A stretch of 64,000 nt of DNA from Adineta vaga (taxonomy: Eukaryota; Rotifera), in assembly GCA_021613535.1 (NCBI GenBank), contig CP075496.1, positions 744,001-808,000 on the forward strand, read 5' to 3'. Of the stretch, positions 1 to 11,489 are shown piece by piece (position 1 is the first letter of the stretch; each line of letters begins with the position of its first letter). The translations under genes were made by a program, and so were the position numbers. The notes below the pieces were generated by a model. The model was not told where the DNA came from and did no database searches. It saw only the letters and a program-made list of their open reading frames with translations.

Positions 1-1674
1 TTTTACCGTCAAAATGATATCTCAAATATTATAAATAAATTGAATGTGAAAAATCCTCGACATATGGATTATTAATTAACTCATCTCTACATACAAATAA
101 ATATTTATTTCATGTGAATAATAAATATGTAAACATCGGAATGAAATCCGAAAGTTATGTAATACTTCAAAAACTTTCATGACGATAGGTATTGCTAGTA
201 ACGCGGCGAAATAGCCGCACACCCTCTACTGAAAGGATATAGTCAGATCGCTTATGTCACTTGGACTAAGGGCAGAATTGTATCCATTCGTAAGTCCAAT
301 CACTTGTTAATTTGTCCAACAGTCTTCTATTCATGTTCATCTTGCTTACTTTGACCTTCTCAAACTAACGTGTAGTCGTTCGTCGGCCTCCCTTTGGTCA
401 GCGACTCACGGCTAGCTGTTGATATACAATCAATTTTTCTATTTTAACACCTCAAAATAACTCGTTCTTAGTGGATCGGTTCCTAATCGAGCATATTGCA
501 ACTTTATGTAACAGTATGATGTGTATTACATATTTTATTTTTCCTATTATTTTCAGGCATGGATAATCTGTTGAGTCCGTTCTTAAAGAGACTTCAAGTA
601 CGTTCCTTCGAAAACCCATTCAAGGTACCGGAGACTCTCAAATATAGTCGTTGAAGTAACTCTAGAAATAAACGTCTAGCCGTTTCTACCGAAATATCCA
701 TTGTACTCTCCATTTTTCATTTTCTTTACAAGCGAATGAATGAGTTGACTTTTATTCTAAACCCTCCTCAAGAGTATAAGCCCACTGGGCTTCTAATGTG
801 TCCAGAAAATTATAAGTCTAAAGGTGGGCTTATATTTGGGCACTATTTTTTTCGCATTGCTGATTAGGTGGCTTCTATTATATCTGGAAAATTATAACAT
901 TGATAGTGGGCTTTTATTCTGGAGGGGGATTTATGTCCAAAACCAATGACATTATATTGTATATAAGCCCCACGCACAATTAGAATGAATCAGAAAATGT
1001 TAGCTCTAGAGTACTATTTCTAACCGCTCATAATCATTTCTCAAATTCTAACAGCATAGTTGATTGCCTCGTATGCTAAGTACCAGAAAAGACGTGAGAA
1101 AATAGTCCACAAAAAACTAACGTCTGATTCAGTTTCTCCGACCGCGATTATCTTTGATCAAACTTTATTGCAAAATAATAATTATTGAATAATTAGTTAA
1201 TTAACAAATTAAATAATTAATAATTCAGCAAAACTAACATTAGATTCGCTTTTCTCGACTTCGATTACCCTTCGGTGAAGTTTCGTTCAGGACTACTCTC
1301 ATTAAATAAAATATCTAACAATGTTATGATGAACGAACGAACGAACTTTAACTCATTCTGCGTATACCCTCCTTTCAGTAGAGGGAATAAAGACTGATAA
1401 CTAATGCAGATATCATCAAGACGAAGTTCACCCAAATTCCTCTGATGACTTTCATCGTAGTGGTTTCACCTTCATACTGATCTTCCACTACACATTAGCG
1501 ACTGTGAGCGAAAGTTTGATGGCGGCAGCTATTGCGTAGATGGACAACTGACATGAAGATCATCTGGGTGAAATTCGTTCCGATAAGTTTTCTATCAGTT
1601 ACTAGTCCCTATAGTCGTTACTATCATGAAACTTCTTTCGAAGTACACACAATTCTCGGATTTCAATAGGAGGT
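1..1674. repeat. AT-rich repetitive DNA; possible old element with imperfect inverted ends
   Basis: No credible coding sequence. The stretch near 141-205 and the reverse complement of about 1598-1665 can be aligned over roughly 65 bases with scattered mismatches (shared blocks GAAATCCGA, ACTTC-AAA, TTTCATGA, CTAGTAAC). This suggests an old element about 1.5 kb long with terminal inverted repeats. Inside it, 776-850 and 855-930 are imperfect direct repeats, and 1105-1160 resembles 1230-1290. A 15-base inverted pair CCCTCTACTGAAAGG lies at about 220 and 1373. The right end abuts the gene X remnant at about 1675. Alignment was by eye, so the element call is tentative. Confidence 0.4.
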
Positions 1675-1835
1675 TTTTGTTTCAATTAAGTTATTCGTTG
1701 TTTAGCATTATTTAATGAAAATTTCAAACTTCATGCTATTCGAATTACAATTAAAACAAAAACATCTCAAACTATACAAATTATTCCATTACCAATTCAA
1801 CAAATTTTGCTGAATATGACATTTTCTAAACAAAG
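1675..1835 (+). pseudogene. Remnant of the last exon of gene X (copy A)
   Basis: This stretch is nearly identical to the reverse complement of the C-terminal coding end of gene X at 5814-5950, including the codons for the ending QQIFAEYDIF-stop in damaged form. Only about the last 45 codons survive. The left edge abuts the putative element ending near 1670, with the short shared word TTTCAATTAA at the junction. It sits directly upstream of the VWA copy A promoter, the same order as in copy C, showing that X and VWA are ancestral neighbours. Confidence 0.8.
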
Positions 1836-2084
1836 ACTAGAACCTTTCACTTTCGACATGGGACTGTTTCTCTGACTCATCATCTATAGAATATTGCACA
1901 ACTCAATGAAAGTCTATTTTTTTGCCATATAGAAATATTTTTCATAAAAATGTCTGATTTCGTGAAGACAATGTATGTTATTCATGATTTACAGAGACAG
2001 AAGCGTGTTTTTTCCATATTTACTCCCCCTAGATTTCATCGCAAATGTTCTTTATCCTTATTCACTGGGTATATTTTTATTAAA

Positions 2085-2145
2085 CGACGTCATTACTATG
2101 ATTCATCGATGAGTTTTACATAGTCAAGCTCATCGTATATATAAA
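2085..2145 (+). promoter_or_regulatory. Putative VWA copy A core promoter (CRE-like site and TATA box)
   Basis: About 60 bases here are almost identical to 12496-12555 upstream of VWA copy C, while sequence further upstream has diverged. The block has CGACGTCA at 2085-2092 (TGACGTCA, a perfect CRE palindrome, in copy C) and a TATATATAAAGAG TATA-like motif at about 2136-2147, some 55-60 bases before the ATG. Copy B keeps the TATA motif on the minus strand at about 5671-5686. Function is inferred from position and conservation. Confidence 0.5.
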
Positions 2146-2198
2146 GAGAGAAAAAAAACAAAGATAGAAACACTTCTGCATATTAACATAGTCAAACA

Positions 2199-4754
2199 AT
2201 GCTTCGAATAAAAAGTATTTTGCAAGGTGGAAATAATGTTTCCGTTAAAGAAAAATATGTTCCTTTGAAAGAAGTTCGTGTTGAAGGAAAGATTCATTCT
2301 TTTGCAGCTGATGTAACAATCAAACAAATCTTTCGTAATGAAGAAACCAATCCAATTGAAGCTGTTTATTGTTTTCCAATTGAAGAACAAGCAGCAATTT
2401 ATAAATTTGTTGCACAAATTGATGATCGACAAATTGAAGCTGAATTAAAAGAAAAAAAAGAAGCACAAAAAGAATACAACGATGCTCTTCAACAAGGTCA
2501 TGGTGCATATTTACTCGAACAAAATGAACAATCACAAGATAATTTCATCATTAATGTTGGTGCACTTTTACCTGGAAAAGAATGTCATATAACAATATCA
2601 TATGTAACTGAATTAGATCTAATTGAAAATGGAAAAAAAATTCATTTTGTTGTTCCAACAACCATTGCACCTCGTTATAATCCATCCCAAGGTGGAATAT
2701 CATCACCAGCTGGAACAAATTCTCAATATATTCAAACAACACCATATACAATTGATTTTCAATGTCAAATTGATAAAACAAATGTTTCAAGTGTTAGTTC
2801 ATCATCTCATCCAATTCAAATTGATTTAAATCAAACAGATTATTATTTAATAAAATTTAGTCAAACTAATACACATTTAGATCGTGATATTCTTGTTGAT
2901 ATTCATTTAAATGAACAACGATCAAATACAATTTTAGCAATTGAATCAAATGTTTTTATGATTTCATTTACACCAAATGAAGAAGATTGTCGACGTGCAA
3001 TGAAGAATGTTGAAACAACAAATGAATTTCTCTTTATTGTTGATTGTAGTGGATCAATGCAAGATGAAAATAAAATTGGTTATGCTCAACAATCAATGTT
3101 ACTTTTTCTTAAAAGTCTCCCATTAAATTCTCAATTTAATATTATTCGATTTGGATCAGATTATCAATCATTATTTGATTCAGCAACTGTTGTTTATAAT
3201 GAAGAAAACTCAAAAAAAGCAGAACATTTAATTAAAAACATGCGAGCAGATTTAGGTGGAACAGAATTAGTAAGTGAAACGTATTTTATTTAAAACTTTA
3301 ATTTAATTCTTTTATTCTTATTTTAGTTAAATCCATTAAAATGGCTTGAAGAACATCCACCACAAGAAGGTCGTTCTCGACAAATCTTTCTTTTAACTGA
3401 TGGTGAAATCTCTAATGTTGATCAAGTTCTTGATTTATGTCGTTCAATGTCAAAATCATCTCGAATCTTTTCATTTGGCTTAGGAGCTTCGCCAAGTCGT
3501 TCATTAGTCAAAGGTTTAGCACGTTCAACAAATGGTCGTTTTTGTTTTATTCCACCATCAACAAAAGTTGATACATTTGTTGGACAACAATTAGAAAAAG
3601 CACTTCAACCATCAATAACAAATATTCAAATTAAATCGAATTTATCTTCACAAATAACAACAGCACCAAAAGTTCTCCCACCCGTTTATGCAAATGATCG
3701 TTTGATTATCTATGGATTTCTTGATAACTCATCATATGAATTTGATCATAATATTGAAATTGAATTATTTAATAATGAAAATAAATTAAGTGAAGCAAAA
3801 ATTACACAAATACCAAATATAATTACGAATCAAACAATTAGTCGTTTAGCTGGAAAAGCTTTAATACTTGAATTACAACATTCAAAATTAGCACCAATTC
3901 GTAAAGGATCAACGCAACCAAGATTTCAAGAAGAAAATAAACAATCTATTGACGAACAAAAAGAAGAACAAAAGAAACGTATTATTGATTTATCATTAAA
4001 ATATCATATTTTAAGTCCTCATACATCTTTTATTGGAATTGAAAAACGTTTAAATGGAAATAATGATCAAATGGTTTTACGTGAAGTTCCAATTCAAATT
4101 TCAGCTGATGATCAACACTTACAAACGCCACGTTTTGCAAGTTTATCTAGTGCAAGTGGAATGCTTAACAGTTGTATGATGTCGTGTGCACCCAAACGTT
4201 CGTATCAAAATCATATTATGAATAGTTGCGTGAATATGGTAGGTTCTAATGCTTCATGTCACATGCTAATGAATTCGTACAATGAGGAATCTCTTTCTAT
4301 GGATTGTAACAACTCTTCCTACCTTCAAATGTCGCGCCCCAACCTCAATCGTACTAGTCCACCATCTCCTCCTGTGTATTTATCTAATATGCGAGGATTC
4401 CTAAAGCATGAAGAAGGCAGCGTAGAAAAAGAATATAAAGAAAAATTTCCAAGCGATGATGAAGATATTGTTCGTTATTTAATCGATAAACAAAATTTCG
4501 ATGGTCTATGGTCATTTGACCCGAAAATTATTGAAAAATTAACTGGAAAATCTTTAAAAGAATTTCAATATTCAATCAAAAAAGAATTAATTATTTCGAT
4601 GATAATTCTTATTCTATTAGAAACACGTTTTTCATCATATTCATCAATGTGTCATGGAATTATACAAAAATCAAAAAAACGAATTTTAGATTTACTTAAC
4701 AAAGATCAAAATCAATATCAATCTTTTTACGATCAAATTCGTCAACAACTTTAA
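2199..4754 (+). CDS. VIT/VWA domain protein (VWA5A-like), copy A, intact
   Basis: Two exons, 2199-3269 and 3327-4754, joined in phase 0 through a 57-bp GTAAGT...TTTTAG intron, give 832 residues. Residues about 5-135 match a VIT (vault/inter-alpha-trypsin) domain. A von Willebrand A domain follows at about 275-445, with the MIDAS motif DCSGS near residue 282, the downstream GGTEL threonine and an LLTDGE strand. The C-terminal part keeps the VWA5A-like segment ending VRYLIDKQNFDGLWSFD and a helical tail. Such proteins usually bind metal and protein partners; the exact role is unknown. A low-complexity Ser/Asn/Cys/Met-rich stretch (about residues 620-720) differs strongly from copy C while both flanks are nearly identical. 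The upstream TATA and CRE-like sites are shared with copy C. Confidence 0.88.
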
Positions 4755-5465
4755 AGATTTTATTTGTTGCTTTCAATAAATCAGATTTATATTTTAAAAG
4801 TTTTATTAAAATAAAGACAAAGAGAATCATCAAAAAATGTTTTTATTTGTAAGAATTAAAGTTAAATAATATGAAGGAACTACTTAAAGTAATATATTAT
4901 AAAAGAAAACACGGAATAAAATGAGAAAGATAAAATACCTTATTCTTTCATAAATATGACTATTGACTGGAGAATTTCTTTTGTTTTCGTTTCTATTTAT
5001 TGTTTTGTCATTAATTGTGTTAAACCATGAATATCATCTATTGTTCGTATCATGACTTATCGTAGTAAGAACAACATTTTTCTTTTCCTTCTCTTTCATT
5101 CTTACGCATGTACACATCAAATTTCAAGTACATAGTCGTGTTTTTTTTCCTTGTGGAATTTTCCACTAGGTCTTTTCCCTTACTGTTCTCTCTTGTATGT
5201 GATTGCTCTGGTGTTTTTCCGTGCATAAAGAAATACTTTGGAATAACTCATTTTTGATAATCTATAATATAAATATTTCGTATCTCATATATAAAACTTG
5301 CTATGTTATATAAAGAACATAAAAACAAATAGTTAAGTGATATTCAACTGACTATCAAATGTAGTCGGGTTGTCAAGACACGTCTGTTCAAAAAATGACA
5401 ATATAATTAATTGATAGTTAGGGACAGAAATTAATGGAGAACTCATATACTTTACAAATTTGAAA
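4755..5465. pseudogene. VWA downstream DNA with stub of glycogenin 3' end
   Basis: No intact gene. 4790-4930 is a diverged copy of the DNA following VWA copy C (15160-15360). 4940-5045 resembles 15390-15510, which contains the last glycogenin exon on the minus strand; the shared word AATTGTGTTAAACCA encodes part of GLTQL in the intact gene. So the duplicated unit extended past VWA into the convergent glycogenin gene. 5070-5465 shows nothing recognisable and contains the junction to the inverted copy B. Confidence 0.7.
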
Positions 5466-5469
5466 TGAA

Positions 5470-5634
5470 TTCTTCAATTCAATTCTTTTCAACATTACGA
5501 AAGATTTGTTTGATTGTTATATCACTCGGAAATGAATGAATTTTTCCTTCCATATGAACTTCCTTTAAAGAAACATATTTGTCTTCCACAAAAACATTTG
5601 TTGCATCCTGTAAAATATTATTTATTCAAAGCAT
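5470..5634 (-). pseudogene. Truncated VWA pseudogene (copy B, inverted)
   Basis: On the minus strand this aligns to the first about 55 codons of the VWA gene, starting at the ATG complement 5632-5634. The third codon is TGA and more changes follow. Homology stops near 5470, about 165 bases in, leaving no VIT core and no VWA domain. Upstream (5640-5700) the TATA-like motif and 5' leader of the intact copies can still be recognised. It follows gene X on the same strand, preserving X-VWA order in inverted orientation. Confidence 0.85.
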
Positions 5635-5813
5635 CGTCAGATTATATTAACGTGTTTCTATCTTATTTTTTCCTCTTTATATATGCAACAACCAGGAGTA
5701 TGTAAATATACTTGATAAAGAAGACTAAAGAACATTCACGATGAAATTCAGGTTCTATTCTTGATGAATCCTAGAATATTCCTATGTTGGAAGTGAAAGG
5801 ATTTATTTTTTAT

Positions 5814-6719
5814 TTAAAAAATATCATATTCAGCAAAAATTTGTTGAATTGGTAATGGAATAATTTGTATAGTTTGAGATGTTTTTGTTTTAATTGTAAT
5901 TCGAATAGCATGAAGTTTGAAATTTTCATTAAATAATGCTAAACAATGAATAAATGAATCGAAAATATCTTCGTGAACAATTAATTGAAATTGTTCTTCT
6001 TTTTTTGCCCGTTTTTGTAAAGTTTTAATGAATTGTTTATCCCATGTTGGTGAACGAAAACACGAAAGATCACAACCAAATGTAAATTTAATAAAAGAAT
6101 TCTTTTTATCATCATTTATTGAATAAATTAAAACAAAATATCGAATTTCAATTGAACAATCATCAGTAGAAACAAAACCAAGAATAGTTGATGAAGATAA
6201 ATGCAGTTTATCAATTAATTTCTCTAATGTTGGTAAATTTAATGGTTGATTGATCTAAAATTTTCATCAAGTTATTTTCTAATAAAAAAATATTGAAATA
6301 ATACTTGTTCAATAAGAAGATTGGAATGTTTCATTTGTGTATCTTCAATTTGAATTCGAATTCGAAGTGGTTGTGGTAAAAGAGGATGTGCTCGAAGACG
6401 ATGTTGATTATCAATACCAGGTGTACCGGTTATTTGAATTTGAATTGTTAATGAACATAGGAAAAGTTTATTTGGATCAAGATTAATTATCTCATCATTA
6501 TTATTTTGTTTTATTTGACAAGATTTCCATTCTTTACTTCCATCTTCTGATGAAATTTGTTCATATTCAGCAGATAATGTAAATGAATTGAAAAATTGAC
6601 CATTTCTTGCGTATAAATCTTGATTACGTTCAATTAGAGATGATTGATTTATGAGATGAATGAATGAAAAACCTTCATTAGAATAGATTTGAGGAGCTAA
6701 AAATGCTTTTTTGGACAAT
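5814..6719 (-). CDS. Gene X, unknown protein, 5' end unclear
   Basis: Not recognised as a known family. Two minus-strand exons are supported: 6719-6305 and 6254-5814, joined in phase 0 via a 50-bp intron. They encode about 284 residues from a splice acceptor (CTTTTAG) at 6720 to the TAA at 5814; the coding sequence starts mid-codon, so at least one upstream exon is expected. No convincing first exon with ATG was found in 6722-7150, so the gene may be 5'-truncated. The protein is hydrophilic with beta-rich stretches (LCSLTIQIQITGTPG, RYFVLIYSIND) and has no signal peptide or TM segment. Two other copies of its last exon, both decayed, precede the VWA genes. Confidence 0.6.
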
Positions 6720-6721
6720 CT

Positions 6722-7155
6722 AAAAGTACTAAGAATGATGCTGAATTGAATTAGTATTTTTCAATAATTCTTCATGTTTCTAAAACTAACTTTTTAGTCA
6801 ATCGAACTATTTTTCAACATAATTCTAAATAGATTTTCATTCAAAATAATCATCAACAAATTGGAAAATACAAACAGCAACGATATGAATTCTCTAAAAA
6901 AATGATTAGATTAAGACTTCATAAATATTGTCTTTGTTTTTCTTTTTCCAACAGAATAAATTTTTCTCTCGTATATTATTTAAAGCCTATTGAATGGCAA
7001 TAATAGAGAGAAAAAAAATAGCAACATTTTTTTTCATTTCCTCATTCATTATCTCATCGAATAATTGAAAAGGATGTTATTGTTTTCATTGACGATATCG
7101 GTCAACACAGAATCAATCAGTGTATATCTGGAAAAAAAGATGATCGCACACAAAT
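6722..7155. other. Intergenic, nothing identified
   Basis: AT-rich spacer between the divergently placed gene X (minus) and the F-box gene (plus). It should contain the missing 5' exon of gene X and the F-box promoter, but no reading frame or motif could be assigned. Confidence 0.5.
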
Positions 7156-9219
7156 ATGCAACATTTATTCATTCATTTAGACGAATTACCTGATGAAATA
7201 CTTATTGATATATTTAAAAAATTGCACAATGTCCAAGTAATTTATTCTTTAATGGATGTCAATCAACGACTTACTCGAATCGTACATGATACATACTTTA
7301 CTCGTAGCCTATATTTTCTAGAATATTCACCAGATAACGAAACAATATCTCCATTATCAGATCTAACACTCGATCGATTTTGTTCAAAAATATTACCGGA
7401 AATTGGACACCGAATTCAAACTTTTTATCTCGAACGGATGTCAATAAAACGTATTCTTCACGCTACAAATTATCCTAATTTAAATAATCTTAGTTTATAT
7501 GACATGGATTATGAAGTTGCTATGTCTTTATTTGATGGTAAGAAATTTTCTCTTATTGATTTTATTGTATAATTAAGTAGTTATTAGACAAGAGAATGAG
7601 TGATAAAAATAGATATTCATAATGAAACAAGTAATAATTGAAAAATTACTTTTTCTGTTTTATGTTTATTGACTCTGCAGAGATGTCTTCACGAAGAAAA
7701 GAATTCGGTTATTGATTTGTATAAGAAAAATTTGTTGAAAAAGATAATCGATTGAAGGTTTTTTTTACATTATTGATCGAAAGGAAAAATCAATACTATA
7801 AGTAAATGAGACAACAGTATCAATCATATAGAATAAAATTTATGAAAAAATTCAGAAGAAAAGAAAACGTGACATAGATTATAAGACTGTTAAATAGAAA
7901 ATCTTTTATTTAGATAAAAATCCCTTAGCTTATGTATTCAAGAATCAAATTTCATCATTATTTATCAGTTTTAATATGGTGAAGAAATCGCTTCCAAAGG
8001 GCATGATCTATTCAGATATATTTGCAAAAATTTTGACGATATTTACTAATCTACGATGTTTAACATTCAATCCATGTGCATCTTTTCTTGATGCTGTATT
8101 CTTTACTTTGATACATAAAACTGCTGTGTCTTCGACGTTAGTAGAGTTACATATCAGTGTGGCAGAAATTCATGATTGTCTTAATTTACTTGATGGACGT
8201 TTTGATAAACTTCATATACTACATGTTACTGTTTGTAACATTTACTCGTGGCTAAGTGAAATTAAAGTTGAAGTAGGTTATATTTATTAATATTTTGTTT
8301 GAATGTACTCATTTGTTTTGATTTTCAGTAAAAGGTATTACCAAATTTACGAATTTTTTCTTTGTCCTCCGACTATAAGATACATGATTTTGATGAAGTA
8401 ATTGTGTCACTTCTACGTCGAATGTTAAATTCAGAAGAACTACATTTAAATATTCGAGTCAAATGTTATGAGAAATTTATTGATGGTTATAAATTAAAGA
8501 ATGATATTCTTATTCATATGCCAAGGTTACATAAATTCATATTTAATATTTTTTCAATTCTTAATCATTGTGATCAAACAAATTTCCCATCAAATGAGCA
8601 TATTGAAAAAACGTTTGAATATTTTTATGATGAAAAAGTAATTACTTGTATTGATCATTTCGAAGAAGGAGGATATAGTCAATGTCATATCTACTCATAT
8701 CCATATAAATCGAAAGTTTACAATAATATAACAAATAATTTTCAAGGTGGATTATTTACTAATGTTACTGAAGTATTATTATATGATGAACATCCATTTG
8801 AATACGAATTTTTATTACAAATTTCAAAATCATTCCCATTTATGAAAGAATTAACGTTAAGGAATTCGAAATCATTGAATAATAAACAACTTAGAAAATT
8901 AAATAAGAATAATGAAATCTTATCAATTATTGGATATCCTAATCTTAAACGACTTGATCTTACTGATGCTCATGTTGATTATGTCGAATTATTCTTATTT
9001 GATAGGAAAATAGCGTTGCCAAATAATCTTCATCTTTGTGTGGAATATCGATCATTAGAAAATGTGACATACAATTTTACAAGATATACAAGACCAAATA
9101 ACTGTGAAAAGCTTACTGATTTATATTTTTATCCAGCAGATCAAATCAGTGAACGTATTAAAAGATATTTTTCTTATACATGTATACGTTGTAGTTCTGA
9201 TTTTCGATTATGTAAATAA
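7156..9219 (+). CDS. F-box protein with LRR-like C-terminal part
   Basis: Three exons, 7156-7537, 7914-8272 and 8335-9219, give 541 residues with all phases consistent. Residues about 6-50 (LDELPDEILIDIFKKL, then a helix ending in NQRL) are an F-box, the Skp1-binding module of SCF ubiquitin ligases. The rest has Leu/Ile-rich, LRR-like segments (NLNNLSLYDM, NLKRLDLTDA) that presumably bind a substrate. Intron 1 is 376 bp, long for this window. The third exon is best joined at the AAAAG acceptor (8333-8334); the TTCAG six bases earlier would place TAA in frame. F-box families with this layout are expanded in bdelloid rotifers (general knowledge). Confidence 0.85.
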
Positions 9220-9495
9220 GAAATAGATGAAATTATTGAAATAAACGAAAGAAAAATGAAGCAAGATACAATTATATTGAAAATTGTGGTACAACTGAGA
9301 AATGACAGCAACGAAATTTATCCGTATAGAATTTATATTTATATATAAAAATGATTTAATTAATGATCGACATGTTGAAAGTTTCTATATGATATCTAAG
9401 ATATCATTTTGATAATAGAATATCGAGTTTAAAAGATATTTCTATGTTTGAAAGAAGAAAACCAAAGAAAAAGAAATAACAAATACATTTTATTT

Positions 9496-11469
9496 TTAAA
9501 AATCAATGAAAATTTGTAAAAGTTGTGTAATATAGATCAATAGGTGTGAGATTTTCGACTGAGTCATGTGACATTCATCATTAGAATCAGTAATTTCTGA
9601 TAAGCTTTGAAAAACTTGTTCCAATTGTAGCAAATGTGCAGATGAAGTTCCAGCATGTTTTACAACATCAACAAATTGTTTAATTGATTGAGAAAATAAT
9701 TTTGATGATGATAATTTATCAAGTAATATTTCCATAGATAAATCATGTTGTGTATCACCATATATCAATAAAGAGTATTGTTCAGCTGAGATACAAATAC
9801 CTTTAATATGTAAAAAATTTATTGAATTTAATTTGAACAAAAGAAACAAATAATTACTTCACCTTGTTTCATTAGCATTTCAATAATTTTTGAATTATAT
9901 GCAGCACCAATATCTTCATAATTTGTAAGTTCTTGTTCAATTGCATTAATGAACAATTTCTCTTTTGATGGGCCTAATATAGAAAAAAAAGCATATGATA
10001 GAATGATTTCTTTTGTTATTCCTATATATTTATTTGAAAGCAAGATGCACCAGCAAGTAAGTCAATAATAGGTCGAATGGCATGTCGATCATTTCCAGGT
10101 ATATCTTTCTTTACAAAACTGACAATATCTTCAGCACGTGATTCTTCATGACTTTCGAAAAAGGCCAAAATGCGGTTCAGTACATTTACTTGTACAGCTA
10201 AAGTAATAAACAATTCATTAAAATGAACAAGTTTGGAGAAAAACTCAAACCTCGATCATGAAATATTTCATTTTGAAAACTAGTACTTGACCAAACTTTA
10301 TTTTTTTATTGTTGAGGATTTTTATGAGCAATAAAAAGTTCAGCACGTATGCATTCACTAAGAATACGTATTGTTCTAATAGATTCCAAACAACTTTGAT
10401 TATCAATATATTGACTTTTAATTAAGAAAATATTTTTCTTATCAACGAACGACTGAATATTGATTCACATTCTTTACTATTAACTAAAAAATTAATCATA
10501 TAAAAAAAGTAATATAAACTCTTAAGTTTTTCTTACTTATTTTCTTAATTTTGATTGATATATCAATAAGAATTTCTTCTATATTATCAAACGATTTTTT
10601 TGTTTCATCATCAAGGTTCATATAAGATCGACATTGACTATGACGTTCTGTACATTCTACAGGTAACTATGTTTAAATTAAACAAAAAAGAAATTTTTAT
10701 TTTAATGTTTAATAATTAATTCTAATATTTACTTGCGATGGATCATATAGAATAAATAGTAATGGATAATTTATTGGTAACCGATCAACCGATGTACGAT
10801 CAATCTCATTGGAAATTTGTTCTTGTGAACCTTGTCTTTCATTATGTATTTTATCAACACATTATTTACATATTGTATAATGACGTGTTGATGATGTTAT
10901 TGGAAGATATGATTGATTTTCCTATTGAAACATATGGAAGCAAGTACCTAGATCGACAAATCCGATATTGGATCCGATAGAACCCCATAGAATCCAACTT
11001 TTCTACAAAATCCTATCGGATTCCTGGTGACGGATCTGTATTGGAATCTGTACATAGCCCAAAAGTAATCGTTTTGAAGGAAAATACAGTTGGTTTTCGA
11101 TGCCGTAAAACTGCGCCCGTGATTACAGACCGAAACGGCCTGTTTACTGCCGTAAGGGTACCGTTTCATCACAGTTCACGTTCCGAAAACGCACTGTGTA
11201 CGGCTACGTTTTGATTAACCTGGGTACGATCTTATGTCCACCTGTCGAATCCGTCGAAATTCGTTTTTTGGAAACTATAGAATCCGCAACCGACAGAATC
11301 CGAAGTGATTCTGTCACCAGGAATCCGATAGAATATTGTCAGATCATAAGATTCCGATATAAATCGGCATGGGATTCGATCAGATCCGAGTATCGGATTG
11401 GTCGACCTCGGTGCTACAACGTAAAAATTGCATATAATATGGTTCAATTAACTTATTGGATTTGGACAT
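9496..11469 (-). pseudogene. RING-finger-type gene, broken by stops and a transposon
   Basis: Minus-strand blocks form one decayed gene. The first exon starts at 11469 (MSKSNKLIEPYYM...) and is interrupted after codons for LRCS by the 467-bp element at 10946-11412. Past the element it resumes with CF, then HYTICK, stop, CVDKIHNERQGS..., ending at 10733. The pattern C-x2-C ... H-x2-C-x2-C followed by LPINYPLL suggests a degenerate RING or related zinc finger. Further blocks at 10666-10537, about 10460-10250, 10200-10050, 9985-9850 and 9815-9496 encode a helical C-terminal part (LNRILAFFESHEESRAE, VDVVKHAGTSSAHLLQ). In-frame stops occur before ENQSYLP, after TICK and after NPQQ, and one splice pair does not match in phase. 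Non-functional as read. Confidence 0.65.
10946..11412. mobile_element. Non-autonomous DNA transposon with inverted ends (copy 1)
   Basis: The left end ACCTAGATCGACAAATCCG and the reverse complement of the right end, ACCGAGGTCGACCAATCCG, are imperfect terminal inverted repeats. Inside, the word ATCCGATAGAA and the stretch around CACCAGGAATCCGATAG recur in both orientations as subterminal repeats. Length is 467 bp, without coding capacity. The element sits in the first exon of the RING-type pseudogene and the exon halves continue on either side. No certain target-site duplication was seen. A second copy lies at 21135-22250 and a remnant near 50700. Confidence 0.8.
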
Positions 11470-11489
11470 TTTCTTTTAAATATCTATAA

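Noticed and set aside
190-260. Hairpin GCGGC-GAAATA-GCCGC considered as a ribozyme or structural RNA
   Set aside because: The stem is only five pairs and no hammerhead core (CUGAUGA...GAAA) is present.
2130-2790. Minus-strand frames opposite the VWA gene (also at 12622-13192)
   Set aside because: They are shadows of the conserved VWA exon, low-complexity, and present in both copies only because the coding strand is duplicated.
5514-5705. Plus-strand 63-residue frame
   Set aside because: It overlaps the inverted VWA pseudogene stub and its leader; the minus strand explains the sequence.
11196-11489. Frames inside the 10946-11412 element
   Set aside because: They cross the element border and have no transposase features.
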